Shown here: positions 36,501 to 48,678 of the stretch, one piece after another | Layout: every line of letters begins with the position of its first letter | Numbering within the stretch: the first letter of the stretch is position 1 | Assembly: GCA_026874595.1 (NCBI GenBank) | Contig: CM049319.1 | Coordinates: 62,506,917 to 62,570,916 of the forward strand | Direction of reading: 5' to 3' | DNA length: 64,000 bases | DNA from: Sipunculus nudus | Lineage: Eukaryota > Annelida > Sipuncula > Golfingiida > Sipunculidae | Position numbers and translations under genes: made by a program | Notes under the pieces: model-generated | What the model saw: only the letters and a program-made list of their open reading frames with translations | Database searches by the model: none | What the model was told of the DNA's origin: nothing

Positions 36501-39500
36501 TGTTTTATATATAGGTTCACAAAAACTCTGGGTACTATGAGTGGGAAAAATGTTGACATTTTATCACGAGTTTGAAGATTATATGATTAAAAGAGCAAAT
36601 GAAATAGTAGGAAAGTGTTTTGGATAATACCCTAGTTTATACCTATCCATATATGACAGAACATCAATCGGAAATTAAGCAAACTGACATCACCGACAGA
36701 TTGAATGATCTTGGGTCATTTGGAACAGCTTAACACACATGAAAGGGCCAGACAATCAAACAAATGTTCATATATTTCTCTACCATAGCAGTAGGAACAA
36801 TTTGGTACCAACTACACACTATTGTCAGTCATAGATACTTATTAGAGCAGACACCAGACTATGGGAAAGGGCAGAAACCAGACTATTTGGATGCAACTGT
36901 ATAGTTTGATTAAACCAGTGGAAGCACAGTCTATGCAAATACATTCTTTAGATCAACCAATGGACACATCGGGTCAGAGGTCATGTCAATCACACAAGTA
37001 GGCCAGGAATCTTTTGTAACAAACACTTCAGTTCTTTCATGTTTAAAGGAGGGTTGCTCACATAAAAATAGCTAGACATAAAAATCTGTCATTCTTTTTG
37101 GCCAACAACTAAAACATGTTTGGTTCCTTCAAAATTATGTGCTCTACATCAGACCTTGTGTAAAAATTAATGCTAGCCAGTGGTACTGCCATAACCAAAT
37201 TCTGCTAGATCTCTTTTGAACCTTTTTTGAACAAAAGCATATGGCAAAATTAAGCCCTGCTCTATTTCAGCAATATGTAATTAATAATATCTTTAATTTA
37301 TTTTTATTTTTAAAAGTTAGGTTCTTTTATTTAAAAAAACGGAACATAGAGGTGATCCCATGTTGCATAATATTTTTCTGATAGCTAGGTACAGTCATAC
37401 AATTTCCAGCCAGTCTATCTATGTATTGACCATGCAGCTTTTTTAAATTCCTGTTTTGAAGATTTGTAATTAGTATTAAAGTTACACTACATTTTTTGTT
37501 CAGGATTCTGCATGTGAATGTTTCTTTCCATATATTATTATTACTGTGGTAATGTTGCATCATGGGAGCCAGGCATGTTGGGATATGGAATAAGACTGGC
37601 ATCTGTCATCCGAAACAAGCAGGATATGTAAATATATATAGAAAAAAACCTCCAGACCTGTCATGAACACTGAAAAGTAGCAAGCCTTATCAGAGAAACT
37701 TTTTCCCATACATCTCTTGCAAATAGGCCTTTGCAGCATACTTGTGACAGAAAATTTAGTATCAGGTTCCACAACCATAACAAATGGTTCTACCTCTTCG
37801 AGGAATTGAACTGACCCTGTCCACCGAGAAACGCTTATTAGTATGTATTGGTGGTCGTTTCTGTCAGATTCTGTGGTGAAACCCCATCGCTCTCAGCCTT
37901 CAGTTTGCGTACAGTCGATCTAGTAGCACCCTCCCGCTGAGAAATTCTTCAGAAGTGGCTGAGCATACCAGACTATATATAAATGTTATATAAGTGCTAA
38001 TCTCTCCATTGGTATTCATTGTTGAAATTCTGAGTCGCTTTAATGGCGGTGCCCCAATATGAGCTTGTCACCCAGTATAAACAGCGGCCCAGAAAATACC
38101 CCACAGTTGTAGCATATGTATTTGTGATAAGACTGTGGAATCTGATAATGCAGCTGGAAAGTGGGAAAAATGATCAGCTTGGCACTGTCTAGTTATAGTT
38201 CACGTTACTGTGTGCATACCAGAATCATTCTTGTGTCGTTAACTTATATTTATAATGTTTTATGATTCCTTGATAGTATGCATGATTAAAATAACTTCTC
38301 TGCAGGTTTGGTCTGATTTATGTGGTAATAGAAATGCTTAACCCAAACAGACCTTTTAAAGAATACTGCACCCCTTAAACCCACTCCAAGCAAGTAAATT
38401 GCCCTTTATCCATATGGCCACCATGCTAGCTTTCTTGGGTGACTGAAAATGTAATTTTTTCCAATTCATTTTTTGTCTGCATAGAGGTATAGGCAAGTTT
38501 AGTTGTTTGATACCTCAAGCACATTTTTCTTTTACTGTAATTTTTAAATTTATAATACTTCGTTTTGCAACTTTTTGGTATATTTTCAAGTATTTTTGTA
38601 AGTTTTCAATTTGAAGTTTTTGTTGCTGTGGCCAAGGTGATTGGTTTAAAGTTTTCTTAAAAATCTATATTACATATCGCAAGTAAAAATTGAATGTGCT
38701 CAGTGTTTTTTTTTTCAACAATAATTTTATTTTTATAAAACCAAGTAACTCAGGCTGACTTCATTCTTTTTAGAGAATTATTTCCAAATGCATAAAATTT
38801 TAGTAAAACATTCAAAAAACCTAATGAATTAAATCTAACATATATTCATTAAACAAATCCCTGTGCACTTATCTTACTGTATATAAGCCTAGATTCCTTA
38901 GATCAGAATTTGTAAATAAAATTTCTTGACATCCATCATAATATTTTCTATAGTTCTTCTCCAAGCAGATGTTCAAAAGACTGATATTCTAAGGGTAAAG
39001 ATTTCGAAGACAAATATTCACTATCATCTCAGGAAGCCAAATACAGGCATAAAAATGGTGCACACTTTGCAACCATTGGTGCAAAATCTTGTGTTTCCTG
39101 CATTTCTCATTATTTTGCCCTTCCATTCACATCATCAGTCCCATAAGAAAAGAAAAAAAGGGCTCTTTAATCCTCTTGCAGCACAGAGTAAACTAATGCA
39201 GGCATCTCGGGGCTGAGGACTGATCGGAGTGGATGATAACCTAGGCGATGGTTAATTCTACGAGGAGGATAAAAACCATTCAGGGCGGTACTTGTTCCGG
39301 CGTGACAGTGTTTCACCATTTATGAATTAATCAGGTCATTATTAACCCGTCGCTTCCGATTGACTGCAGTGGCATCGTGTGCCGTTTTCACTTTTTAACG
39401 TGAAAATCTTTTTTAGTTCTTTTTTTATTCCCATTGGTCCCTGTCATGGTCGTCACAACAAATATTGATATCAGTTTCCCTCTTTGATGATTTTAGGTTT

Positions 39501-39769
39501 TAGTTTTTAATTTTCTCAAAATGAGAATTATTCAGTACTGACATGTTTTAAAAAATGTTGAGTTTTTAGTTTTAAAATTAAAACATATATTTCATCATGT
39601 TAAGATTACATAATTTACAATTCCAAACAGCGAATATGCTTGTGATAATAAATAAAAAAGAAATTTTAATCAGTTTCTCCATATAAGGATTGGAGTCCAA
39701 TATTACTTTCTCATTGATATATATGTAGTGTAACCTTTTTGGTGGATTCTATACAATCTTATTATGAAA

Positions 39770-40340
39770 TAGCATGACTAATTATGAGGTGATATAAAAA
39801 TTTGTTACCATTCTTGAGGTGATGTAAAGAAATTGTAACCATTCATGAGGTGATGTAAAAAACTAAATATTTATGAAGTGATGTAAAAAAGTGTAACCAT
39901 TCATGAGGTAATGCTAAGAAAGTGTAACCATTCATGAGGTAATGCTAAGAAAGTGTAACCATTCATGAGGTAATGCTAAGAAAGTGTAACCATTCATGCG
40001 GTGATGTAAAGAAAGTGTAACCATTCATGAGGTAATGCTAAGAAAGTGTAACCATTCATGCGGTGATGTAAAGAAAGTGTAACCATTCATGCGGTGATGT
40101 AAAGAAAGTGTGACCATTCATGAGGTGATATAAAGAAATTGCATTCATGAGGAGATGTAAAGAATGTGTAAACACTTATGATTATGTAAAAAAAATATAA
40201 TCATACATTTAAAAAGGTGTAATAATTTATGAGTTTATGTGTATGAAAGTTTAACCATTCCTGAGATGGTATAAAAAATATTACCATTCAGGGAAGCATG
40301 TTAAGTGTAACCATTCATGAGGCTGTAAACTAATATGAGG
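39770..40340. repeat. 31-bp minisatellite, about 20 units
   Basis: The unit is ATTCATGAGGTAATGCTAAG followed by AAAGTGTAACC, with a second subtype ATTCATGCGGTGATGTAAAG. Central units (about 39900-40110) are nearly identical and the two subtypes alternate irregularly. Units decay at both edges. This is a classic minisatellite pattern. The units are contiguous with no spacers, so it is not a CRISPR array. Confidence 0.95.
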
Positions 40341-41380
40341 TGATGTTGATTTGATCAACGGCAGTCTTGGGCGATCAGTTATGACTGTATACAGTTTGAG
40401 TCACACGCAGTTTATTCACGTTTTGTGTTGTGCGTAATGTCCCTCAGAGAGTGATACTTGGGCCATGCCATGTGTCCCGTCTGAATCACACAGCATGTTG
40501 TATGATTTATTTTGCGTAAATTTCACCGAAGTCAGTGTTCAATCTAGCAGAGAACCTGCTCTGACGGTATGCTCTCTCCTGTGCACTGATCTACGCGTCT
40601 TTGTACTCAACCTGTTAAAAAACAGCGGCCCATCATTATCATTGCGAGAGGGTTCATTCATACATGGGTCAAACATAGTGCCTTCAGGGGTATGGATATA
40701 CTAATATATATCTATCACGACTGAATTGATGCATTTACCAGTTTAATTTATCGCAAATGATATGATCATCATTGACTATTCCTGCATTAGTTCACAGTGC
40801 AGGGCTAGTGAAAGTAAAATATCAGGGCAGACTGTTGCTAAAATTGTATTTCTGATATTGCATGTTTTTGAAATTCACAGACATTGAAAGAGCAGACACA
40901 GTTTACAATTGGACTTTTTCAGGCTAACTTCCAATATTATCAGGTTTTTTAGCATATGGAGAAGCACCATTAAAATATTGGATTAATTGGGTAAAATTGT
41001 AACTATACCCAAACATGAATGGTTGTAATTAAATAACTCTTTAATTTTTATTATGTGATTGAAAATAAATATGATTTATTAAAGTAAATAAAGTGGAAGT
41101 TTTAGAGAGGATTTTAGAATAAGTTAGTGATCTAGCTAGGAGTACCAATATAATTGTTTGACTAAATTTATATCAATTAAAAGCTGACTTCATCAACTTA
41201 TCTGGAATATATTTTGTCTTTATTAATAATTATTACAGTCATTCATGTTTAGAATTACGTTTTAACTTTTTTTGATTGAACTAAACTTTGTACATTCCAT
41301 TTGTAAGTACCTTGAAATTATACTTTTGATTCAGCTGAAAAAAAGTAATGAACATGTGTGATAACTTTGAAAGATAATTT

Positions 41381-41416
41381 AACAGATCTGTTCATAATCA
41401 ATATAACAGATCTGTT
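41381..41416. repeat. Duplicated 12-bp palindrome
   Basis: The perfect palindrome AACAGATCTGTT occurs at 41381-41392 and again at 41405-41416, a 24-bp period, each preceded by an AT-rich ATAAT/ATAT word. It could be a dimer-binding site pair or a chance duplication. Confidence 0.6.
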
Positions 41417-42284
41417 AGTAAACAGTATATAATTCAACTAAATATTCTGTCAACTAATTAGGTATGGATTGACTGTATGTATGTAGTGAGTTGATTTAAA
41501 ACTGTCTTTCTTAACAATTGTATATATGAGCAGTATAATATGTTCAATTTAGTTAAGCATCAAGTTAATCTTAATTGTATTGTATATTGATGTCACAGAC
41601 CTGAAATCATGTTTTTCAGCTGGTCTGTGTAGTTAATATTGTAAGAATACATATGACAAAAATCTAATAATCCAGCCCTATCTATATAATTCAATTGCAT
41701 CATTTTGAAAGGTTTATAATCAGTGCAATATACAGCTTTTATTACTGTGTTAATGAAGGGACATATCAGTAATGTATTTAATTTACTTTTGACAGTGCGA
41801 TTAACATTGCAATGTGATCACCATACGTGGTCTGAATAGTATATTAACAGATGGATGACAGTTAATTTGTCAGGATAGCATATCAAAGCAAATATCAGCC
41901 AGTCGTACCTGACAACACCTATATGCATTGTCATGATAGTGACATACCTGTATGTCATAATTGCTGGCATTATGTGTGGTTCTTTATTGATATAATTTCA
42001 TAATTTTAATTATCTGGCTTAATTGTTATGTGTCAGTTCAGCACATGCAGTTTCCATAAAATAGACAATCTCTTACACTGAACAATTTTAGATAAATATA
42101 TCTTTAAATTGGGGAGACCATAAAAGGTGAGAAAGTTAAAGATTCTAATAAACCCTAGATATTAGCAGTGGTAACTTCACCCTTTTTTTAAGATGCTTGA
42201 CCAATCAAATGTGTCATTTGTTTAATTCTGCTGTCATATGTATTCTGTATATACTGTGATAGATATAATATCTAATTAGTAGAA

Positions 42285-42640
42285 AACCAATCCTAAATTT
42301 GCTCTGGTTATTATTTAAGTCATAGTTTGGACAAATTATTAAACTTGTACATAGCTTTGTTTTACCTGATAATTTTAAATTTAAGTTGAAGTTTGCTCTT
42401 ATGATTAAAGTCACATCATTGAAGTTCAAGATTTGTTTTTATTATTAAGAGTCCGAGATATGCTCTGATGGTTAAAATCTTATGCGACAATCTTTTTATT
42501 TCATATTAAAATCCTATTGTTAATGCCTGTTTAATTAAGTCCCAGATTCTCACTGTATATTAAAACCATAGGCTAATAAGAAAAGGTAATTAAAATCCAA
42601 GGTTTGCACCAGTTATTTAAGTCAATAATTCATACAGAAT
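42285..42640. repeat. Degenerate tandem array
   Basis: Words such as TTTGCTCTGGTTATTATTTA, TTTGCTCTTATGATTAAAGT, ATGCTCTGATGGTTAAAATC and ATTAAAATCC recur about every 55-65 bp. The units are strongly diverged. Confidence 0.45.
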
Positions 42641-45600
42641 ATCAAAATACTTCATTCAAACTGTAGTCGTAGATTCCAAGTAAAGCATTTTGGGACTCCT
42701 TGTCTCCATTTTGTTTTTCTCCTCATAAATACAGTGATTCAGTGTTGAGCATGGTGTTAATTAATTTTAAGTTGCAGCTGGAAATTTCAGATTAATGCAG
42801 TGCTCTGAGCAGCTTTATATAAATATGCTGTTGTATTACGTTTTGAGTAATACAGTGTGTAGCTTTATAACGAGCATCTTTCTCTTAGTGCTGCGTTTCT
42901 GCCTTCTGTTCCGGACAATTGATCGACTGGTTACCAACGTGGAGGTTTTCAGATTAATTTACATTTAAATGCATCTGAGCATTACGGGGCTAAGACGGAT
43001 TTCATACAAGACCCGCTCGTTACAATGTAAGTTTTATTACCAATAGCAAACGATTGGGCCACACGTGCCTTTTTCAAAATTGGTCTAATTTAACACTTCA
43101 AATTGGAAATACTTAGCCGTGTGAAATGGTATTCTATGAATAATTGACGGAAGAGCCATCTTTCGCAGTTGTTGTAGCCAGTTAATGATTGGAGGAAGGT
43201 CACACAAAAAGTACAGAATTTTTTTATTTTGTCAAATCCATCAAACATAATGTTGTTGTTTCCTTAATCTGTCATGTAATACCATAGAGCAGCCAGGCTT
43301 GTAGCTTGTCAAGTTTGATCAATTTGAAATGCAAAGTAAATTCCCCCAGGCAACGATAGCAGTAAAACGTGTGTATCTGGCCGCTTTGAAATAACGAAAC
43401 TCCGCACATTCATCAGTAGTATTAAAGTCTACCAGCTTTAATTATCAGCCAAGAATGGCTGAATAGTGTTGTGTTTAATGTATGATCCTGGGGACCACAA
43501 AGGAAACTCGGAGGAGAGGTCAGTTTATAAACTTGAATCCGACCATAAAGATATTAAGAGAACAGCTCCCTGTTCCCAGCAAATTAGCTTTGTTGTAAAT
43601 CTTAATTGAAAGCACGCCAAATGTTATAAAAGTTCTCTTTCAAGTCCGGTGGCAAAATGCTTATCTTTGCCGATACAGGGAAAAGATGGATGCTTATTCA
43701 GCCAGTGAATCAAGCGCGTGTGACAAGAAGTGCTGCGCTACTTTTTATATATTCCATTAAGCTGGTTGGTTTGGTTGTAGAAGCGGTGGGTTACTACCAT
43801 TTGTTTCAGGCCCAGCTAGAATATACTATGGCATTAGCCATTGTGAAGTGGCGTGGATTACCAAAATCAGGCCGCATGTTACGCCAATAGATGAGGTGGA
43901 GAGCTTTGACAAAAACGACAGCCCATAAGCCGGTAGAGGCATAACTAGGCGCCCATCTGTTGAGCTTGTATAGTGTATCAAACAGTTCCCGGTTTGGCCC
44001 ATGAGTTCAATACATTCTATAGCCTTACTGCAGATGCTCACTCAAGCAGAGTTTCAATTTCCTTTCCACTGTGCTAAATGCATCCTAGACCTTAATCACC
44101 AAATGGTGTATGCATTAATGATGATCTGTAATGTTCCACGAGGTGTCTTATCATGAGGGCTGATTTGACCAAAAAAAATGTATGCAGAATCTCTAAATGA
44201 TGCCACCATGGACATGGTGGTCATGGAAACAGATGGTGTACAAAATGAGGACAGGGTTAACATCCAATGCAGATGTTTCTCAGTGTCTTCCTTGTATTTA
44301 TTTATTTTGGGGGGGGGGGGTTGGTACAGGAAAGAAATTAAAATAAGTTGCATATTGTTATCTTCCAGTCCATGAACTGTTCTTTCACTTTGCATCTATG
44401 TTTGGACAAATAAATGAATTGAAACCCCTTATCGCCGTAACTTATGGTCACGTAATCCCTTTAAAATTGTTGGTATTTGTAGATTCACATATTATTTAAC
44501 CATCTGTTGGGATACAGGGAGGCAGGGGATATTGGTTCTTGGAAAAAAATTAAAGATCTTGCGTTGCCAGGACAAACTTGCCTAACTTAATATTTATTTA
44601 TATCCGGATATATATTTCTTCACTCATTTGTTTGTCATGGTTTGTCTAGTGTTCTTTATCCCTTTAATAAAGTTCTATTTTGTATTCTTTTAAATTCATG
44701 ATTTTGCCTTAAGGACCATTCATTGGGTTATTACCTTCATCAGTGGAGGTTATGTTTTCATCACTGCTGGACTGTTCTCTATAAAATTTTGTAGATTCTA
44801 TAAATCTAGTGTATTAATGAAATTATAAAGGCTACAGGCTGTAGGCCACACTGTTGACCACATTTACAAAGCAGTCAGTGACATTTTGAGATGTCTCATG
44901 CCTTTTAAATTTACAGTGTCACACATTATTACCGGTAGATTCCTTATTCTACTTGTGGCAAATTATAAGAATTCAGGTTGTTTTCAGGGGAAAGTGGAAT
45001 TCTCAGTTGTCCTTTGTCCTCTAGCTGACCCTTCTTTTTCAGTCACTTTTATAATGATTAACATTTAACTAAAATAATATGAGCTTTATATATATGAATA
45101 AGTGTCAAGCTGCTGGTATTCAAGGGCATTATATATTGATGTACCATTAACCATTTCAATCATAATGTAGAAAATGATGGAACAGGAATACACAGAAGTC
45201 AGTTGTATATGTGTATGTAAATCTCTCATATATTTAAAAGGTGCCAGGTGGTTTAAAGAGCCAAGCTAGTACTGGGATGGAACACACCTGCTTTTGTGCC
45301 AAGACTGTATGTCCCAGATTTCAGAGAGAGCTTTATTCTGTGATTGACCGTATGATTATTCATGAGTCTGGGTTAATTTGCATACAGGCTGCACGTTGGG
45401 TATGACATAATGAGGACCTCCTATGTAGGTTCGGGGAGGAGGACTTTGTGAGCATCTGATGATAAGTACACAGGTTGAGAAGAAAAGCTTTGTCGTCACG
45501 GCAGGTGTTGCTATACGATCTCCGGTCAGAGTCCACATTTGTTCATCAATAGCGCCTGTTTATTGCCAATAAGTTTCCAGGAGAGGGAACTACTTTTAGA

Positions 45601-45854
45601 TATTCACAAGACTCACAATTCTTGTTCGCCTATAAATTTAGTACAATGACTTATTAATCTTGTTGCCTTTGTGTACATCATTTAGTTGCACCTGACATCA
45701 TATCTTCAAGTTGAGTCACTGAAATGGTTTTATCAATAAGATGCAGACAAGAGTACTTGTATTGAAGAATACAGAATGTTCAGCATAAGAGAGAGATCTA
45801 ATATTGTATAATAATATTGTATCGTAAGCTTTACCTGATATTATAAGGAGTAAG

Positions 45855-45864
<10 letters not shown>

Positions 45865-45911
<47 letters not shown>
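45865..45911. repeat. (TA)n microsatellite
   Basis: About 47 bp of TA dinucleotides. Confidence 0.96.
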
Positions 45912-45915
<4 letters not shown>

Positions 45916-46188
45916 AGAAACTTTGAAATCACACAAAACAGATTTTACTCAGAAATAATTTTACCAGAGTTTACAAGCTGTCAGCTCAACTCTGACATGG
46001 AGTATTTATCTCCAGTGAGGTGTCAGTGTATTTTGATATAATAATAAATTACATATAATTTTGATGTTGATTGAGGCAATAATAATGGAGAAAATGTTAT
46101 AATTGTTATATATGTACTCTGTAATTAAAAATAAAAATGTGTTAAAATTCTAATAGTTTTTAATTTGAATTAAAATACATCTTGGTGT

Positions 46189-46216
46189 ATAATAATAATA
46201 ATAATAATAATAATAA
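46189..46216. repeat. (TAA)n microsatellite
   Basis: Nine TAA trinucleotides. Confidence 0.95.
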
Positions 46217-46302
46217 GCTGTGAGCAGGGTGTAAACAAATAAGATTTTATTGGCGGTAAATCAATCCTAAAACCCTTAATTTTACCTCTTTCCACCCATT
46301 CT

Positions 46303-46325
46303 CCCCCCCCCCCCCCCCCCCCCCC
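46303..46325. repeat. Homopolymer C23
   Basis: An uninterrupted run of 23 C on the plus strand, giving a G run on the other strand that could form a quadruplex. The length is uncertain as assemblies often miscount such runs. Confidence 0.95.
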
Positions 46326-48655
46326 GGCATCGGTCCATACCTTAACCCTTTACTGTTTACATTTATTTTAGATTTCTGACAAATTCTGACACTATTTATA
46401 TTTACTCTAACAGCCAAATCTTTTCAAGCTTTTTTTGTATCTTTATCAAATTTTCAACAGTTCCCACTAAGAGGGTTTGCTGAAGATTATTGAAAATCAT
46501 TGAAACTTAGAAATAATATGCAATATTTTTTTTCCTGAAAGAATCTATACATATCATGGCATTCTAGTTGCCCATTTAGAGTGCTCTTAAGTGGCTTGTA
46601 AACAGTAAAGAGTTAATGTTCCCATCTTTCATGCAAGTAGGATATCTCAACTCTGGAGATTTTAGATTGTGAGGTTTAAACATTTACTGATCATTCTCTT
46701 CTATATTATCTGTATCACCATCATTACTGCACATGTCATCATTAACTGGCATACCTCCGCACAACCAGATAAAAAACTTCTCTGTAACAATGAAAATATA
46801 TCATAAAATTATCTGTCAAAATTGAAAAAAAAAAGAATTTCCACTCAAGCAATGATCCCTTTAACTTCTCAAAATACTTTGCATGCATATTAAAATATTG
46901 AAACATTGTTCTTTTGTATTAAATCAAATAGTTGCAGATATGAGTAAAAGTACCTGATATCATATATTTACACACAAACACAATTGTAAACCCATTCTCG
47001 ACCCCATTCCTGTATTTGTTAAAATGGCACTACTGTTGTTACAGGACTGACTGTGTAACACCAAATGTTCACTTTGCTCCACTGCATGTATTATTGTTCA
47101 TTACAGAAATATGCTCAAGTTATGTATGCAGTGACGAAGATAATATACATATTTATTCCATCTTGCAATATGGTATTTGTTATCATTTGTAATAAAAAGG
47201 TGCTATTACATTTGAAAGGCATTTGCGTCACTGACATAACTTAGATATGGGCCCAAAAGAAAGGAAAAATTTTACGTCATATCAATAATATGATTAACTG
47301 ATTAAGTGGCGTGATATACATGTTTAAATTCACTATGGGTCTGAAAGTTATGTAAGTAAGGTATGCAACTTTGTACATTGATAATGCAGTTTGTGAAAGA
47401 GGGCAGAGAAAGCAAGAGGGGACTTTTTTCACCCACAGTTTTCACCCAAAGTAGAAGGATCAATTTACAAGTTCTAGCATGTTGGGGTATATGTTTTATA
47501 CGTAATGTAGTCAGCCTTGTGTGAGGGAGTGTCGTTACTCTGTGCAGTATATATATAGGGTAAATTAATAGCCCCATTTGTGTGTACTGCGAGGGTACAT
47601 GGAGTACAAAAGAAAGTCTTTTACTAATCTCTTTCACTGATGTGGGTCCTCCAGTATATCTGGTTCATGTTAAAATCCCATTTGCCAGGTCTGCCTCATG
47701 GTTGTGTTGAAACTTTTAACATATCTGTGTTCCGTAATCGGGCTGTTTTTAATGCTGTATGGAAAACATTAGGTGCCACACCAGTCCTGACATGTATCAT
47801 CGAAACTTAATGTCCTGTCACATTGTGTACAGTTCTCTCTCAGAGGTCAGTAAGTAGGCCTGTATACAACAATTATTATCACTCATCTGAATAAAAATAC
47901 TTATGGTCATATGGTTTAATTGGAGTATCTTATTTGTCCTATTATTATCATCATTTTATCTTCATCCTCATTTAGTAGACAGAGCCACCTCGTCACAGAT
48001 TTTTCTTTTCATTAACCTTTTACTGTTCAGGTGAGTTTTCTGTTAAGGTTGATTTTCCTATTTGGATATTTTAAATATTGCAGTTGTCTTGTATAGTTTC
48101 CAGTGTATTTAAAACAGGTAATATAAAGATGGCTGGCTGTAGGTTAATGACTTTACCATATATGAATTGTGGAAGAACTGTAAGCAAAAGTGCATAAATT
48201 TAGGGGACATTTAGAGATTTATACTTTAGGGCAATCAGGGTGTAACAAAAACAGATTTGCATATTAATGAATATTCATAAGGCAGGTCCCAAATAAAAAA
48301 ATGAACTTGGTAAATTTGTCAGTGGAATTTCAGAGAAACTCTTTAATATAAAAAAATTAATAAACATATAATTGACCTAGATAGATGTTCAGACAAGGAC
48401 TTTCTAGATGTCCAGTTGCTAGACCACTTTATGCAGTTTTGCGAAAGAATGAGTTAAATATTTGAATCTGTGAATCTGTGTCCGTAAATCTTCTGTTCTA
48501 CATTTCGTAGTTTTACAATTCATGTTAAATATTTCATTTTCAGATACTGACAAAGGCTTAGTTACATGCTATGTTTGGATCAGTGTGGGTTTTTAAATGT
48601 ATATAATTATCTTGTCTTTGACTTAATAATTGTGACCTGCTCAGCTGATATATCC

Positions 48656-48678
48656 GGGGGGGGGGGGGGGGGGGGGGG
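48656..48678. repeat. Homopolymer G23
   Basis: An uninterrupted run of 23 G on the plus (sense) strand of the intron, complementary to the C23 run 2.3 kb upstream. Confidence 0.95.

Noticed and set aside
39770-40340. CRISPR-like array
   Set aside because: Units are contiguous with no unique spacers, and the genome is animal. It is a minisatellite.
47302-47637. 111-codon minus-strand frame
   Set aside because: No domain, no splice or promoter support, and ordinary intronic composition.
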